Shown here: positions 11,534 to 23,785 of the stretch, piece after piece
Layout of the letters: each line of letters begins with the position of its first letter
Position numbering within the stretch: position 1 is the first letter of the stretch
Assembly: GCF_037975245.1 (NCBI RefSeq)
Contig: NC_092576.1
Coordinates: 9,069,501-9,133,500 of the forward strand
DNA from: Apostichopus japonicus
Lineage: Eukaryota; Echinodermata; Holothuroidea; Aspidochirotida; Stichopodidae
Direction of reading: 5' to 3'
Length of the DNA: 64,000 bases
Notes under the pieces: model-generated
Database searches by the model: none
Told to the model about the DNA's origin: nothing
Seen by the model: the letters and a program-made list of their open reading frames with translations, nothing else
Made by a program: the position numbers and the translations under genes

Positions 11534-12445
11534 CCACTTGTAATATGTCTTCAAAGCTATTCTTATGTTGATTGCATTTTAAAGCTTCCGTAGTAGGGGA
11601 AATTCCAGGCAGATCATAGAAATTAATGAGACAGACAGATATAACTTAGTCATAGGAACTCAATACAAATAGTGCAGTGAAGTATGGGCGGCCATTTGTG
11701 AAAAAGAATACAACGATGAAACAAATAGACAAACAGACAAAGACAAAGATGAATAGGAACAATAATAAGAATGTAGATACACGACATTACTGCGCGAACT
11801 AAATGAAAGGTCGCCCCCACATCTGACAGTTTCCCCATAAATCAAAACGAACGTTTGGACATAATTGGGACAGAATAAAGAAGAACAGCCTCGTCTGCCT
11901 CTGCCCCAGATAAAGGCATTGAAGACTCGCCCAAAACCTCGTTCGGCCATCTGCAAAAGTTAACTTTCCGTTGCTTGCAAGTGACGTTTTGTTTGTGTCG
12001 CTACAAAATGAAGACATTACAGTTATGAAACGTGACACCTTGTTATATTTAGCTGGACCTGAGATGTCCACTGCTGTATTGTTTGTACACTGTGGGTATT
12101 GACCGCAGCTGTATGTACTGACTGTACACTAGTGTCTAATTACATATGGTAGCAAGCTGTGTGTGTATTTTCTGGGATCGATGGTGATGCCTAAGACTTC
12201 TGTTACACCTCATTCGAGACTAGGTCAGATTACCGGCATTAGATGTTTCTTTTTTTCGCGAGTCTTCACAACCTTTAAAAATTCCCTTGTGGGCACAATG
12301 ACAACATAACGATTAAACCACACAGTTCACTGACCTTGTGAAGCACGGTGAAGCGTAGTTATTGGACAGAATGGTGCATATAAGATGTCATAACTACATT
12401 CAAAATATAACACGGTCAAGGTAAAACAGCGGCATCTGTAATTTT

Positions 12446-12660
12446 AGTTCATTCGTTCGTTTCGCGAGAACGTTCGTTTTGATTTCGTGCTAATGTCCAT
12501 TTCAATTTGTTACATCTTCGTTTTTATAGTGGCGCTTGTTCTTTTTGTTCTGAGCACTTGTTCGTTTCGCGTTTGAGCGTTCGTTTTTATTTCGTGCGAA
12601 AGTTGTTATGCTTACAAACCATCTCTTTTTTATGGTGGCGGTAGATCTTTTTGTTCTGAA
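12446..12660 (+). repeat. Degenerate direct duplication, unit about 110 bp
   Basis: Two neighbouring segments share CGTTCGTTT, TTCGTGC, a TTTTTATRGTGGCG block and TCTTTTTGTTCTGA in the same order. The copies have diverged. No coding meaning is visible. Confidence 0.55.
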
Positions 12661-14690
12661 AAGTGGATCAATTTTGTCTTCCCGGTGCTCCTTGTTTATC
12701 CTTCGGTTGCGTGTGTGTGATATGTTTCGCCCACATGATTTTTTTTCACTCTTTTTAAGTGCAGCCTTTCACAATTTTTACATTGGTATCACATAGGCCT
12801 ATGTTTGTTTCATTTTGCATATTTCTTCTTTTTCAATTTTCTTTCTTGTGTATTGTTTCATCGTTGTATTTTTTGCCCAGATGGGCATTGTAAAGTAGTG
12901 TTTATATCAGGCAACGTCGGTTGGTTAGTGCTCTGCACACTTTAATTGCTAAGTTTTTAATAAAATTGAAAGTGCCTCGTAATTAAAGTTAATTTTTACC
13001 GTATATGACTAAACAGGTCAGAATGATTGGAAAAATGTAGTTTTTATCCTTATGTGTATGATAACAAAACTTTACATCAAGCACACGATATATGTGTGTC
13101 ATACTGTAGATTCATGACAGAGAATAAGCAGAGACATTCAGATAAATGTAGATAAAGGGTTACAAATATTAGCATCAAGTCACTAACCTTCACCATAGTC
13201 AAGAGATAGGGGAAAGCAGCACCTGTAGTTTTACCTTGTCCTAAATTGCAAACGCTATGCAATCCACGTATAAAGGACTATCATGAAAACATTTCGCAAT
13301 GAAACTTGTCAATTACGGCGGTGTGTGCTCTGCTGTATCAACTTGTAATCACGATCAGGAGTAATAAAATGAAAGGCATTATTTATCATTTATAGTATAG
13401 CAGCAGGAAAGTGCCAGCAGAGAAATTTCTGCAAAGTGAATGTGTAAAGACAATCCTTAGATAAACCTGACAACCGAATATGTTTATTTTAGCAAGTCCC
13501 TTAATTTCAAAGGAATCTCTGGTATCGTGATAAAAAATCTCTTAAGAGAGTTAACACTAGTATTGCAAAGTTTTAATCTCCCCTAAAACAATTACAAACA
13601 AAACTCAAATGAAAGAAAATAAATACAGGCTTTGATTTTTGTTACCTCAAGTAGCAACTGATTCCAACAGTCATTATGAAGCAAGATGAGAACTTTTTGT
13701 AATTTATTTTTCAGCCTTGAAAAATATGTAAGTATGTATAAGTAAACATGTCCGTAGTATACTATGGGGTTTCTCCATTTATATATGTAAAAGTCATAAT
13801 GAATATATACTTTCTTTCATTTTATTGTCAATAGCCTGCCATTATTAGAGTTGAAATAAATCTTGATATCTCTTTTTCGAATGTTGCATCACGAACTATT
13901 CCAGCTGAAGCCTTTTGTACTTTAACACCCTTTTCGATTTCACTATTACTTGAAGTACCTAAATTAAACTGCAGTAATCTAAAATTTGGTAAAATATCGC
14001 CATTGTAGTATAAAATAATAGTGTCACGATCAATATATGGTAGGCGTTTCATTCCCCTTAGTCATGCTAGTCTTCCATTTACCATTCTTCAAACGTAATG
14101 ACATAATAAATAACTGAAGTTTAACACCAAGCGAATTTTAACATTATCAAGAGGAGTCTCATTTATAATGATAAATAACACTAACTGTCAATAAAGACAA
14201 TAAAATCCTATCCTTTGTATCCTGTTAGTGGTCGCGTGTTGTTGTTTCTCATTATTACTCAGATATAGCAGCCAATGTATATTAAGGAATCAATGTAGCA
14301 TATGTTCTTTTACCCATTACAAAAGGATGGAGGTTATTAGAGGCAAATATTGTTGTATTAATCAACAGTTCATCTTTATGATATGTCTATCCATCCATCG
14401 AGTCCATTCCATGATTCCGTCCATATACGTGTGTAACCCTGGTGTCATGAATGACAAATTTGGGTTTGTTGTTTTCACTTGCTAGTAGAAGCAGTTTCTG
14501 TCAATAGTGTAGATAGTTTTAATTAAAAAGAGTAAACAGATACTTCCTGCCTCTGCTGAGTATATTGCAGATTAGTGATGGTTATTTTACTTTCACAAAG
14601 CCTTTTTGTATGTATCTTTGCTACTTATCTCTCCTGAGATAAACTGAGCCTGCTAGACAATAACGCTTGTGGTTTATACCTTGGACAATA
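12661..14690. other. No recognised feature
   Basis: Short ORFs at 13077-13262 and 13828-14052 (minus) and 14228-14485 (plus) lack motifs and convincing splice context. The interval is AT-rich and otherwise featureless to reading. Confidence 0.35.
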
Positions 14691-14699
14691 GTATAGAGT

Positions 14700-15410
14700 C
14701 ACAGTGTATGGTGGGAAAGGGTTACAAAATAGCCCAGAGCTGGGGAATGGAAGGCACATGGTGACATGAATATTTATAAGGACTAACCCATCATGTAATT
14801 ACTGATTGGTTATCATATTAGTTGGGACTGCATCTTTGCTAGAAGTAACCAATAGGATGTGGGGAAGCCATGTGGCCTAGAGTTGTTGTCACTTGTCGTC
14901 ACTTTGTATTTTGTATAAGTTAGTTTAAGTTAGAGTTTGATTCTTCATCTGGAGAGAGCAAGACTTCTCTTGCTTAATCTGTTGTACCTATAATAATTTT
15001 GTTAAAGGAAAGAGTGTTGTATAAATAGGGAGTTTTGAAGATGTCCATTATGTAAAGCTATATTCTTAAATTATGATGAGAATGTCATAATAGTATCTCT
15101 TTGGCCACTGTTCTGGATCTTGCCGAGATGGTAACCATGAACGTTTTGTATTTTACTTAATTGTTGTTCTTGGAGCCTACCTGTACTTTGTATTTACCTA
15201 AGGAACCGGATTCTACCCCACCGAGCTGTAGACATCACTCTAAACTATGTTATTAATATGTCATACCATTTTGTAAATCGCTGGACTGCAGTATATTACC
15301 AAGTCTATTATGGAGCACACTGATGTACACCGGAACCTTAATTCGCGAAAATGAACTTTCCGCGTTGAAGCAAGAAAGCGAGCAGTTCGCGACACCACCA
15401 GTGTAAAATC
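14700..15410 (+). other. LTR-like or promoter-like segment, family unknown
   Basis: The segment has TGTATGGTGGGAAAGG near 14706, an ACCAATAGGATG CCAAT-type box near 14848 and a TATAAATAGGG box near 15020, with purine- and pyrimidine-rich text between. This arrangement resembles a solo LTR of a Gypsy-type element. I could not find paired TG...CA ends with a target duplication, a primer-binding site or any pol sequence. It could equally be an ordinary promoter or chance. Confidence 0.2.
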
Positions 15411-15664
15411 AGATAAGTTTAAGTATTCCTTTTATTGTAACCTTTGTCATGGCCATAGACAATAAGTTTTCTAAGTTCTAAATGTTCAGTGTATAGTACA
15501 GTGCACAATATAACCTTATTATTGTTGATATTGTCTATACAACCTGTGCTGCATCTTGATGTACAGTGTTCAGTACCACAGTAACCATTATGTTATGTAG
15601 TTGTAGTTGACATATTTTGTAATGTAGATACTTTTTATTGTTTTGTGCCATTGATAGCCTTATA

Positions 15665-16031
15665 CAGTGGCGTAGGAAGGTACCTTTGAGTGGGGGGGGG
15701 GGCTGAAGACTGATGGCCGACCTGGGGGAGGGGTCTAAGGGGAGGGGGTTGTCCCCCTCCCCTTTTGATTTTTTTGGCATTTCCAGGTGTAATTTGGTGC
15801 AATATAGCACACTTCCACACCCACTCCATTTTTTAAAAAAATTTGCATTTTCACCTGGCCTTAGATGCAATTTGGTGCTCCAAATGAGATTTTTTTCTCA
15901 TTTGGAAATGAAAAAGGGGTTTTCTGACTTGCGAAGCGGGGGGGGGGGGGCGGAATGATACTTCCGCCCCCCCCATATTTTTCACTGGGGGGGCTGGCGC
16001 CCCCAGCCAACCGGTTCCTACGCCCTTGGTG
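15665..16031. mobile_element. MITE copy B (367 bp), hAT-like, with 7-of-8 target duplication
   Basis: The left end is CAGTGGCGTAGGAAGG and the right end reads CCGGTTCCTACGCCCTTGG, so the ends share an inverted GGCGTAGGAA core. The flanks GCCTTATA (15657-15664) and CCCTTATA (16032-16039) agree at 7 of 8 positions. The interior holds a C/G-rich pair of blocks and a CAAATGAGAT/CTCATTTGG self-complementary block. Copy A is at 6726-7041. There is no coding capacity; the ORFs across it are translations of G-runs. Confidence 0.75.
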
Positions 16032-16905
16032 CCCTTATATAGCATCCCCATTTCCCACAATTGGATGATTGATAATATAAGTATAGTTCATGGTACATTT
16101 CTTTGTGTTTTGTGTCTCTCACTGTAAACCTGTGTAGAACTGACTCAGCACTTGTTTTGAATATCAGCATTGAACCATTCGGACATGGAGACAATTTTAT
16201 CCGGTCTTGAAGCCTAGGCCCACTTGATACACATACTGCTGACCCATTGTCCTAATTACCTTTACCGAAGGAAAGGAGGGGTTACACGTGCATCGACAAG
16301 GGTGCATCCACGTACAGCCTCTCTTTCACTCATAAGAAAAGCAGGGGAGTTGCTCAGTTCCCGCCACTGGTCAAACAGAATGTTAAACACCACAAATCCG
16401 AAACAGTCGCAAGTTTATCAAAATACTTTTAAAGACAAGGGCGGCGGAAGCACTTTTAATCTGGGGAGCACCGACGTCGAAGGGCACTTTGCAGAAATTT
16501 GATTGGACTGATGCAGCCTGATATTTAGTACCCTTTAATTTACAACTCTTATTGTATTATCTTATTTGCGTATACACATCACTCCATCAACGCCCCCCCC
16601 CCCACCCTCAAGGAAAAAATGCATACTTGCACTACAATATCCAATTTGCAAATTTAGTAAGAATCAATGAACAAGTTTTCTTACGAGACAAAAGGAGGTG
16701 AAATCACTATAAAGTCCCTGCACACGCGATCGATACATGCATGAAAGCAAATAAAATATGTCAAAATACGAAAGGATGGGGTAGGTTATGGGATATTAAA
16801 ACTATACTCATTATATATAGTAGGCTATAAATGGCTTCTGCTTATTAAAAAGTCACAATGTAATATAGCAATGCAATTTTGGAAATGCATTAGAATTATT
16901 ATTTT

Positions 16906-17238
16906 CTAAGCGGAGCGCCACCACAGGTTGGCGCGGAGCGTACACAATTTTTTAGTACAGAGACTCCCCAGATCGCAGGAAATGACCCTTCCCGGGCCTT
17001 GCTCATTTGCAGATAAACAAAGAGTAAATAGATGTCATCGCCATTTTGTCAGAATATTACACCAACAAAACATGACAAATGTCAATAGGTAGATGAGAGC
17101 GCAATTAAAAAGTCAATAATAGCGAATAAGTAAAAAGTGGTAAAAAGCTGAAAAGGGCACAAACAGTCCATTTGAGTCAGTCAGGGGGCATCCGCCCCCT
17201 CCCCCCGCCTTGACTGTATGGACGCTCCACCACTGGTT
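16906..17238 (+). repeat. GCGGAGCGCC-core repeat nested in the hAT element
   Basis: It begins CTAAGCGGAGCGCCACCACA, continues GGTTGGCGCGGAGCGTACAC and ends GACGCTCCACCACTG. It matches 5261-5784 over most of its length. The right end abuts the transposase fragment. A partner left terminus or target duplication was not found, so the copy may be truncated at its left. Confidence 0.65.
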
Positions 17239-17239
17239 A

Positions 17240-17536
17240 CAAACCTTGTGGTAGTAAACATTTAAAACTTCCCGAAATATTTCATTCGACGTGGGTTTCG
17301 CTTTGTAAACTAATCCGTCCGTTCTTGCTTGATGGATAAGAAGCATTAGTATTATTATACCGTTTTTCACCAATTGTGCTCCGCAAGTATGTCTTCATCC
17401 GGCGTTGTACAGAGAAGGATCTCTCTCCGGAGGCTGCGCTCATTGGTGCCAGTAGGTATATGTGTATATTAGGGCGGGGAACATTCGGAAATGCCAGGCG
17501 AATGTCATTGTGGTCAGACAGGAGAGATACTAACAA
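17240..17536 (-). pseudogene. hAT transposase C-terminal (dimerisation) fragment, frameshifted
   Basis: One minus frame reads IHIYLLAPMSAASGERSFS followed by VQRRMKTYLRSTIGEKR. This is the hAT C-terminal dimerisation signature, in which a proline-rich turn is followed by an S-x-S-x-ERxFS motif, K-x-x-LR and GxxR. After GEKR the reading moves to another frame, which continues as IIILMLLIHQARTD and then NEIFREVLNVYYHKVCNQ. One frameshift and loss of the N-terminal zinc-finger and catalytic parts make it non-functional. The product would bind transposon ends and dimerise. The frame stops making sense at 17238, where a nested repeat ends. Confidence 0.8.
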
Positions 17537-18232
17537 TTTGTTTTTTCATTCGAAATAACTTTGAGTTTGTCCCACAGAAATTCATTAATAGTTCTAAATT
17601 AGGATTAAATCTTTTACTGAAATATCGTTGACCTTATAAGGAGATCAAGAGTACAATTTTTATGTAGAAAAAGGGCACATTTTTAACCTGAGGAAAAGTG
17701 GGGGCACGGCCCCCTGTGCACCCCCCCGGTTCCGCCGCCCTTGTTTAAAGGTTGCAAAATTTAGCAACAGTTGGTTTCTATGAACCCTCTATTTCACCAT
17801 AATTTCTCCAAGAGGGTCGGAGTAGTGGCTGTTTTCCCTTAGTATGCCCTCTTCTGGAAGTCATAACGCCCCCCCCCCCTACATCCCTACATTGTTAACA
17901 AAAAAGTGTCGTTAGGTCCCTGTTCGTCGGTCCATCCCTTTTGTTCTTTTAGCTGACTTTCTGTATTTAAAATCATACTGACTAGTACTAACTGTTTATC
18001 GTTTGCATTCGTTTACAGATGAGAGGAATGAAAACTTGATACTCAAAGGAATGCTATAATGTGTGATTTTTATTAGATATATGAAACCATGGTTTGGTAT
18101 TGTGCATTGTGTCATGCAACAACGCCGATGGACAAAGCTTGAAAATAGCATTATCAGCTTATTGAGGTAACTAATTATAAAGACACCTCTTTGCATCGAT
18201 AATGCATCTATGATCTTGACTGAGAATTACAG

Positions 18233-18335
18233 ACAGCGTAAACACAAGCCGATTTGGCTACACAACAAAGGATTTGTTATCCACGAAGACGTTGCAGTTG
18301 AAAATCCACAAAGATCATTAAAAACCCAGTGTCAC
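18233..18335 (+). pseudogene. Exon-like fragment resembling a tyrosine-kinase catalytic loop (HRD changed to HED)
   Basis: The frame contains LHNKGFVIHEDVAVEN, which lines up with the usual YLxxKxFVHRDLAARN segment ending helix alphaE and forming the catalytic loop of receptor tyrosine kinases. The invariant arginine of HRD is glutamate here and the aspartate is kept. A TTACAG acceptor precedes position 18233 and a GTAAGT donor follows 18335, giving a 103-bp exon that starts after one split codon and ends in phase 0. No DFG motif or glycine loop was found nearby. Two other kinase-like pieces lie on the same strand at 25311 and 28164. I read it as a decayed or pseudokinase exon; the resemblance is short and a profile search is needed. 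Confidence 0.4.
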
Positions 18336-20150
18336 GTAAGTGGATGCAAAATTCCTGGTGTTGATATGCTTCACTGTGTGCATTGGAGCAACTGTATCGC
18401 ATATAACGAGTAACTAAATTCCGGGTTTCTCGGCTCCTTATTGTTGGTATGTTTCACCGAGATATATCGGAATACCTGGGCTTACAAATTGTAAGAGCCG
18501 TTACGTCATATTAGATTCGTGTTTTTTTTTGGCAAAGTTGATGTTAGGGTGGGGTACAGGAAAGGTAGTCAGTTGCATTCCATCTGGTAACGATATCACG
18601 TCGGGCAGAGAGGTAGTTTCTCTGTTATTGAGAACGGGAGTTAGCATATTCATAAAAAGGCAATGAGGTCTTAAATTGTGTTAGTATAATATTGTCACAA
18701 TAAGGACAATTTTGCGTATACTTGTTATTGAGAACAAGCCGCTGCAATACCGTATATTCTCGACGCACGTGTTTTATTCGTTTAGTGTGACAAGCGGAGT
18801 TTGCTGTATAGTAAACCAGATTACGGGCAGGCGACCCCCAATAATCTGTGAGTATTCTAAGTATTAATGTAAAATTGGTATATTCTAGGACCACATTAAA
18901 TGAGGGAGTGTCATCATTTCGTAAATTTATTTGTAAGTAAACTGTATGATCCAAAGTGCTTGAATTGAAACGAAATTCTTAAAAGTGGTCGAATAACTAG
19001 TAGAAATGCTGAGACTAATACATGTAACGAGAGTTAGTTTCATTTTGTCGCATAATTGATTTATTCTGAAAAAAATTGTAAGAGTATCTTTAGAAAGCGA
19101 AGGAAATGCTGTATCATGTTTACGTTAATGTGTCTCGTAAGTAGTGAGAGTTAAAATGTCCCTTATAAATTGCGATAAATCAATCGTAGTTTTGCTTCCG
19201 GAAATTGACCGTATGTTTAAAACAAATATTAGGAATGGTTTTGTTCCTCTGTTTGTCTACAGGGTTTTATTTTTGGTGACTCCAAAACTAACTGCCTGGG
19301 GTCACTTGGGGGTATTCTTCCGTGCCAATAGATGTGGTCTGGTCCACACTTTTAAGACGCCGGATACAGGTATCCTACCTTTGACACGTGCCAAAAGCTG
19401 AATGGTTTGACTCCGCCTATAGCGACTACCTTGTGGGCGGTGATCTTCTGAAGTCTGTCATAAAGCGAACTATAGCAGTGTCAGTTAGCAAAAAGGGGGT
19501 AGGATTCACTGGATAAGTATCCATGGGGGTGTAGTTATTTTCATATATGCATTTCTTTTATATTTTCTTTTACCAATACTCATTGAAATATCTCGTGCTA
19601 ATAAATCCATGAGAATTAAAAGCAGAGTGTTTGCGTGGTTTCTTGATTATCAATTGAGTGTTACTTTCTAGAAAGGGTCACTATGTGTCACTTGTGACAC
19701 CCAGTGCCGTTTGGATTATACCTTCAGACTCTTCTGGAACACCCATGGTTCAAGTTTCGATACCCTTGCTTCTTAGCCCTTATGTAAGTCGATACTTTCT
19801 GAAATCCCTGATTAATTATGATACGTATTCGACACATCTCTTTTACCTCAATTGTAATAAGTAATTTTCGTCTCAGTTTTGTGTTCACCATCAGTGTCAG
19901 TTGAATAGTGAAATCACAATAACAATATCACTGACTTCTTCCTCAAATGCAAAATCTGACGTGTTGTTTGGATCCAATATTAGCTATAATTACTGTGCTA
20001 CTGAACAAACATCTATTAACTGTCTCGAGACGTGTACCCTCTATCCAGTACTCATTCAATATAACATCACTTTTTAAATTTGAATAATATTTCGTGTCTG
20101 TCATCATGGATGTTATGGGTACATTTGAACTGTAGAGAAATATAATGTTA
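18336..20150. other. No recognised feature
   Basis: A minus ORF of 109 codons (18625-18954) and a plus ORF of 85 codons (19144-19401) are open but show no motif I recognise. They could be part of an unrecognised element or chance. Confidence 0.3.
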
Positions 20151-21225
20151 CTTACATTTTAGGCCGACGCAGAGAAACCGTCCGGAGAGCCACACGTGAA
20201 GATTGGTCAATCGAACGGTGCACAAGGAGTGCAAGTTTTCGGTGCATTAGTAAGACTATACAGGAATTTCGGGGCGTGGGGGCTCTCAGGAGCCACGACG
20301 AAGTAAGCACCAATATGTTCAACAACTGAGGTAATCTTCGGAATGGTTGGCCGAAGGGAAGAATCAAACGATCAGTCGGAGCAGTGTTCTCCACCGAATT
20401 AATTACACGAGCTTGTCCCCATAGTATCAGGCGATTCAACGCCTCTTGGGACACCGGAGGGGAGTGCATATGGGTGTCGTATTGCTCTTGATTCACTCGT
20501 ATTGGCCTGTCGAGGTCACGTGTGTACGCTACCCATGCTCGGTCCGCCAAGTGATTAAATCGGTTCTATACCTATCCGTCTACGTGTAAAGAAGGGGCGG
20601 CTGAAGTTGTGTCTCGTCCCCGAAGCCTAAATTCTGTGCCAAGACCATTTGGTTGGCTGGGCTACAACGGAAGGTTCGGTAACGTCAAAGGTCACATGTA
20701 GCCCTAGGACCCAACGTCCGAAGTCCGGCTCCAAGAGTACGTCCCCAGACGGCAAGGAGGTCACCGTTCGAGAGGCTAAAACTACTTCTCAATGTCCCAA
20801 CACGATTGGACTCCGGGAGAACACGAGGAGGAGCGTTGCGTCGGAGAAATAGACATACATTTGGGGTTCCCGGATCGGAGAAGGAGCAGCCGTGGATGTA
20901 GCAAGGCCAAGATGTGGAGAGGTCGGTTCAAGTTGTAGACGAGACACAACTTGCGGACAAACATAGTTAATCTAGAGGCCCGGGACCGTGTAGGAGCAGC
21001 AGCCCAGATCAAAGTAGAGTTACCCACCAACCATGCCTCTAGGAGCTTCCTTTCAGGAGTTGCGCCAAACTATCCTTTAAAACGTCAGACGGATTACATT
21101 CGGTCCCACAACCTGCGCTTGAAGGAGAGGCAAAGAGACCCCAGCAGTGGCCTAACTAAGGAAACACCCAATGGTAACCTCTTAGCCAAACTGGAGCCCG
21201 AAAGGTCCAAGGATGAGGACGGGGC
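20150..21225. other. GC-richer segment, left half of an interrupted unknown sequence
   Basis: The base composition is clearly richer in G and C than its neighbours. The last plus ORF here (from about 20951) runs in frame to 21225. A foldback element begins at 21226, and the same frame resumes at 23994 on the other side until a TAA at 24067-24069. The surrounding GC-rich text also resumes at 23985. I do not recognise the protein. A minus ORF at 20152-20550 is also open, and I cannot tell which strand, if either, is coding. It may be part of a retroelement. Confidence 0.4.
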
Positions 21226-21326
21226 GCGAGTTTTTTTTTATGCAGGTAGGTTCGTACTATTGTGTATATTGAATAGCCAATCACAGCCAAGTTCATTTTG
21301 ACGTCATCAAATATGATAAGGAAAGT

Positions 21327-21434
21327 ATGAAACACTTAATATTTAAAGTCGATAAGTTCAACCTGACGTGCTAGCCTGAGCATGAAATACTTAATATTTA
21401 AAGTCGATAAGTTCAACCTGACGTGCTAGCCTGA
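21327..21434 (+). repeat. 55-bp tandem duplication inside the foldback element
   Basis: Two adjacent copies start ATGAAAYACTTAATATTTAA, continue with GTCGATAAGTTCAACCTG and end ACGTGCTAGCCTGA. The copies begin at 21327 and 21382 and differ by very few bases. It lies only on the left arm. Confidence 0.9.
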
Positions 21435-22019
21435 TGCAACAACAATGCTGCAGTAATCTCTAGCGAAGCTATTCCTTTAGCTTTAGCCATACACCGACTA
21501 AATTTTTAGTTTTTAAATATGAAATCTGTGTTCGTTCCAAAATTTTGGAAACCTGGTAAGAATTCTTTGCCACAAATTTCCTATCTTAGTGATCTTCTTA
21601 ACGTATCTTTGTGCATACGAATTGTTCAGGGAGTAGTTTTGCGAAATTTGCAGTTGACACAAAGTATTATTACTTAGACAGTCATTGAAAATTGAAATAA
21701 TAACAGACCTACAAATTGTATCATTAAAAGGCTACTAGGTTAGGCCTAATAATCATTATTCTAAGTTTTGCCTTCACAGCTTCAGTGACACACATTACAA
21801 AAGATCTAGAATTTATCTAAGAAAGAATCAGAGGAACATTTTATCTTGTTGTATGTGATGTGTTGAAGACAATACTGTATTTGTATTGAGTTCACAGTAA
21901 AGGTTGCACTTGCGAAGTTATAGAAATGCGAAGAAATGAAAAAGATTTCTGAACGAAAAATGCTTCGTTTGGGAGAAAATAAAAGATACCCAGACGAAAA
22001 TAATTCCTGGCTTTTAGGC

Positions 22020-22310
22020 AAGAGTCAAGAAAACCCCGGGTTTCCCTGGATATCCAGGCTTCATTCCTGCCTCAGGTAGCCAGGAAAAGCCAGGACTTTG
22101 GAAGTCCAGCCTTTTCCTGGCTTCACCCAGCCTAACAAGTCCACACTAGCCAGGAAAAGCGAGGGCAATGCTGTCCTGGCTAGGCAGGAAAAGCCAGGAT
22201 TTTGAAAGTCCAGCCTTTTTCCTGGCTTCACCCAGCCTCACAAGTCCACAATAGGCAGGAAACGAGAGTGGAATGCTGTCCTGGCTAGGCAGGAAAAGCC
22301 AAGCTTGCCT
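22020..22310 (+). repeat. Left-arm array of CCAGGAAAAGCCAGG-type repeats
   Basis: Repeated AGCCAGGAAAAGCCAGGA and the partner TTTCCTGGCTTCACCCAGCC words occur at intervals. A longer unit of about 110 bp (CAGGAAAAGCCAGGA to CACAAGTCCACAATAG) is seen about twice. The motif is itself near-palindromic. Confidence 0.75.
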
Positions 22311-22330
22311 TTTACCCAGTATTAGCTAGT

Positions 22331-23286
22331 TGTAAGATGGTCAGCTCTTACATAAAGTTTTCTTTTGTACCATAGTTTTACTTGTTTATTAGTGCAGTGC
22401 TCACTGTACAGAGGGCTATACATTTGTACAGTATATTTGTAAGTTGTTTTGTGGTCGGGGGGGGATTAAGATTTCTCTCTTCTGGGTTGCTAAGCAACTA
22501 TCTTTGTTCTTTCTGGAAATTAGCTCTCACAGGAAAAGGGGTCGGTGTATATATATTATAGGAACAAAAGAGTTTTGTGAGGGTATAGGGAGTTAGGCAG
22601 TTGGCCATGAGTATTGGAGCAAGACAGTTGCAAAAGACGAGAAATATAGTTTTAATGCTGGATAGTTTGTTTTAAACCTTAATTTATAAAATCAAGTTAC
22701 TGTAGCCCTTATTATTTTATGGAAGGAGTGATATTCACCTGACAGTCTGGCACGCGTTTTACTATAAAGGACATTATTTACTATAAAGGATATTACTTAC
22801 TTAGAGGATATTATTTTACCATAAAGGATATTCCGGGACACCATTTGTTATAACTGACATTATTTTACTGAAAGGACACCCTGGGACACTATTGCTTATT
22901 AATTAAAGAATACTATTTTGTTGGGATCGGACATTTATCCTACAATTTATTCTGTTCAACTATACTGATGTCGTGGAAGATCTGTTGTCGTGGAAGATCT
23001 GTACCTGATGTCACCAGCACACCAATCACCAGAACAGATTTATAAATTAAGTGTATTAACTTTAACATTTGGGTGCACCTCTCGACTTTAAGTCGTTTTA
23101 TTTAATTCTTTGACTGGGATCAGATCAGCTGTATATTGTTTGTTATTCATAATTATAATTTATTTTGATCCAATCCAGTTGAGTGTTCCATTTTTATGTG
23201 TCTTGTTCTGTGTTTGGTCATCACACCAAACCCAGAGTTCTCTGATCAAGAACAAACGTTTATTTTCAGTCGCTAACACCCTTACA
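22331..23286. other. Possible solo LTR inside the foldback element
   Basis: It is bounded by TGTAAG and CTTACA, the usual TG...CA form with a 6-bp inverted end. The interior has a repeated ACTATAAAGGATATTA word near 22760-22830. The flanking pentamers do not match, no primer-binding site was found and no pol fragment is present, so this is weak. Confidence 0.25.
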
Positions 23287-23414
23287 TATACATATAATTC
23301 ATGATTTTAAAGTTATGAAAATTTCCTATACCACAAACACACTAACCTCCTATAAGCTAAAAGTAACTGCCAACTTAAGCCAGCAAGATAATTATATAGG
23401 GTAAGCATGGACAC

Positions 23415-23785
23415 CTGGCTTTTTCGGTTTAATACTGGGTATGTATACCTGGCTTTTCCTGGCTCCTCACTGATATAAACAGGGACCTGGCTTTTCCTGG
23501 GTAATCCTGGGTGTGCATATACCAGGCTTTTCCTGGTTTTTCCTGGCTCTTCACTCACACACTAGACACCTGGCTTTTCCGGGGTAAACCTGGGTTAACC
23601 ATCCAGGCTTGTCCGGCCTTAACCTGGCTCTAAATGAGTTATATAAACCAGGCTTTACCACGCTTTTCCTGTCCGAATTACCATTTTCAAGCCCAGGAAT
23701 TACCCCGGAATTTCCCTGGGTTAAATCCAGGCTTTTCCTGGCTTATATTCCAGGGAATTCCAGGGTTTTCCTGCCTTAAATTCGT
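23415..23785 (-). repeat. Right-arm array of CCTGGCTTTTCCTGG-type repeats
   Basis: ACCTGGCTTTTCCTGG, CAGGCTTTTCCTGG and related words recur about a dozen times, in the orientation opposite to the 22020-22310 array. The arms also share an ACCCAGACGAA word next to the arrays in inverted orientation. Confidence 0.75.

Larger units (their letters stand above)
16436..17743 (-). mobile_element. Decayed hAT transposon with 8-bp target duplication
   Basis: The left end CAAGGGCGGCGGAAGC and the right end (minus strand CAAGGGCGGCGGAACCGG) form terminal repeats. The flanks are TTTAAAGA (16428-16435) and TTTAAAGG (17744-17751), 7 of 8 identical. The element holds a hAT transposase C-terminal fragment on the minus strand (17240-17536). 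It also contains a segment at 16906-17238 of the GCGGAGCGCC repeat family, ending in CCACTG exactly where the transposase frame is lost. That segment therefore looks nested inside the transposase gene. At 1.3 kb the element is internally deleted. Confidence 0.75.

Noticed and set aside
13828-14052. Minus-strand ORF of 74 codons that looks protein-like
   Set aside because: No recognised motif, no splice acceptor or donor in suitable phase and no neighbouring exon.
18625-18954. Minus-strand ORF of 109 codons
   Set aside because: No motif or context; it may belong to an unrecognised element, but a gene call cannot be supported.
22331-23286. Solo LTR with a target duplication
   Set aside because: The TGTAAG...CTTACA ends are present but the flanking pentamers differ, so I kept it only as a weak possibility.
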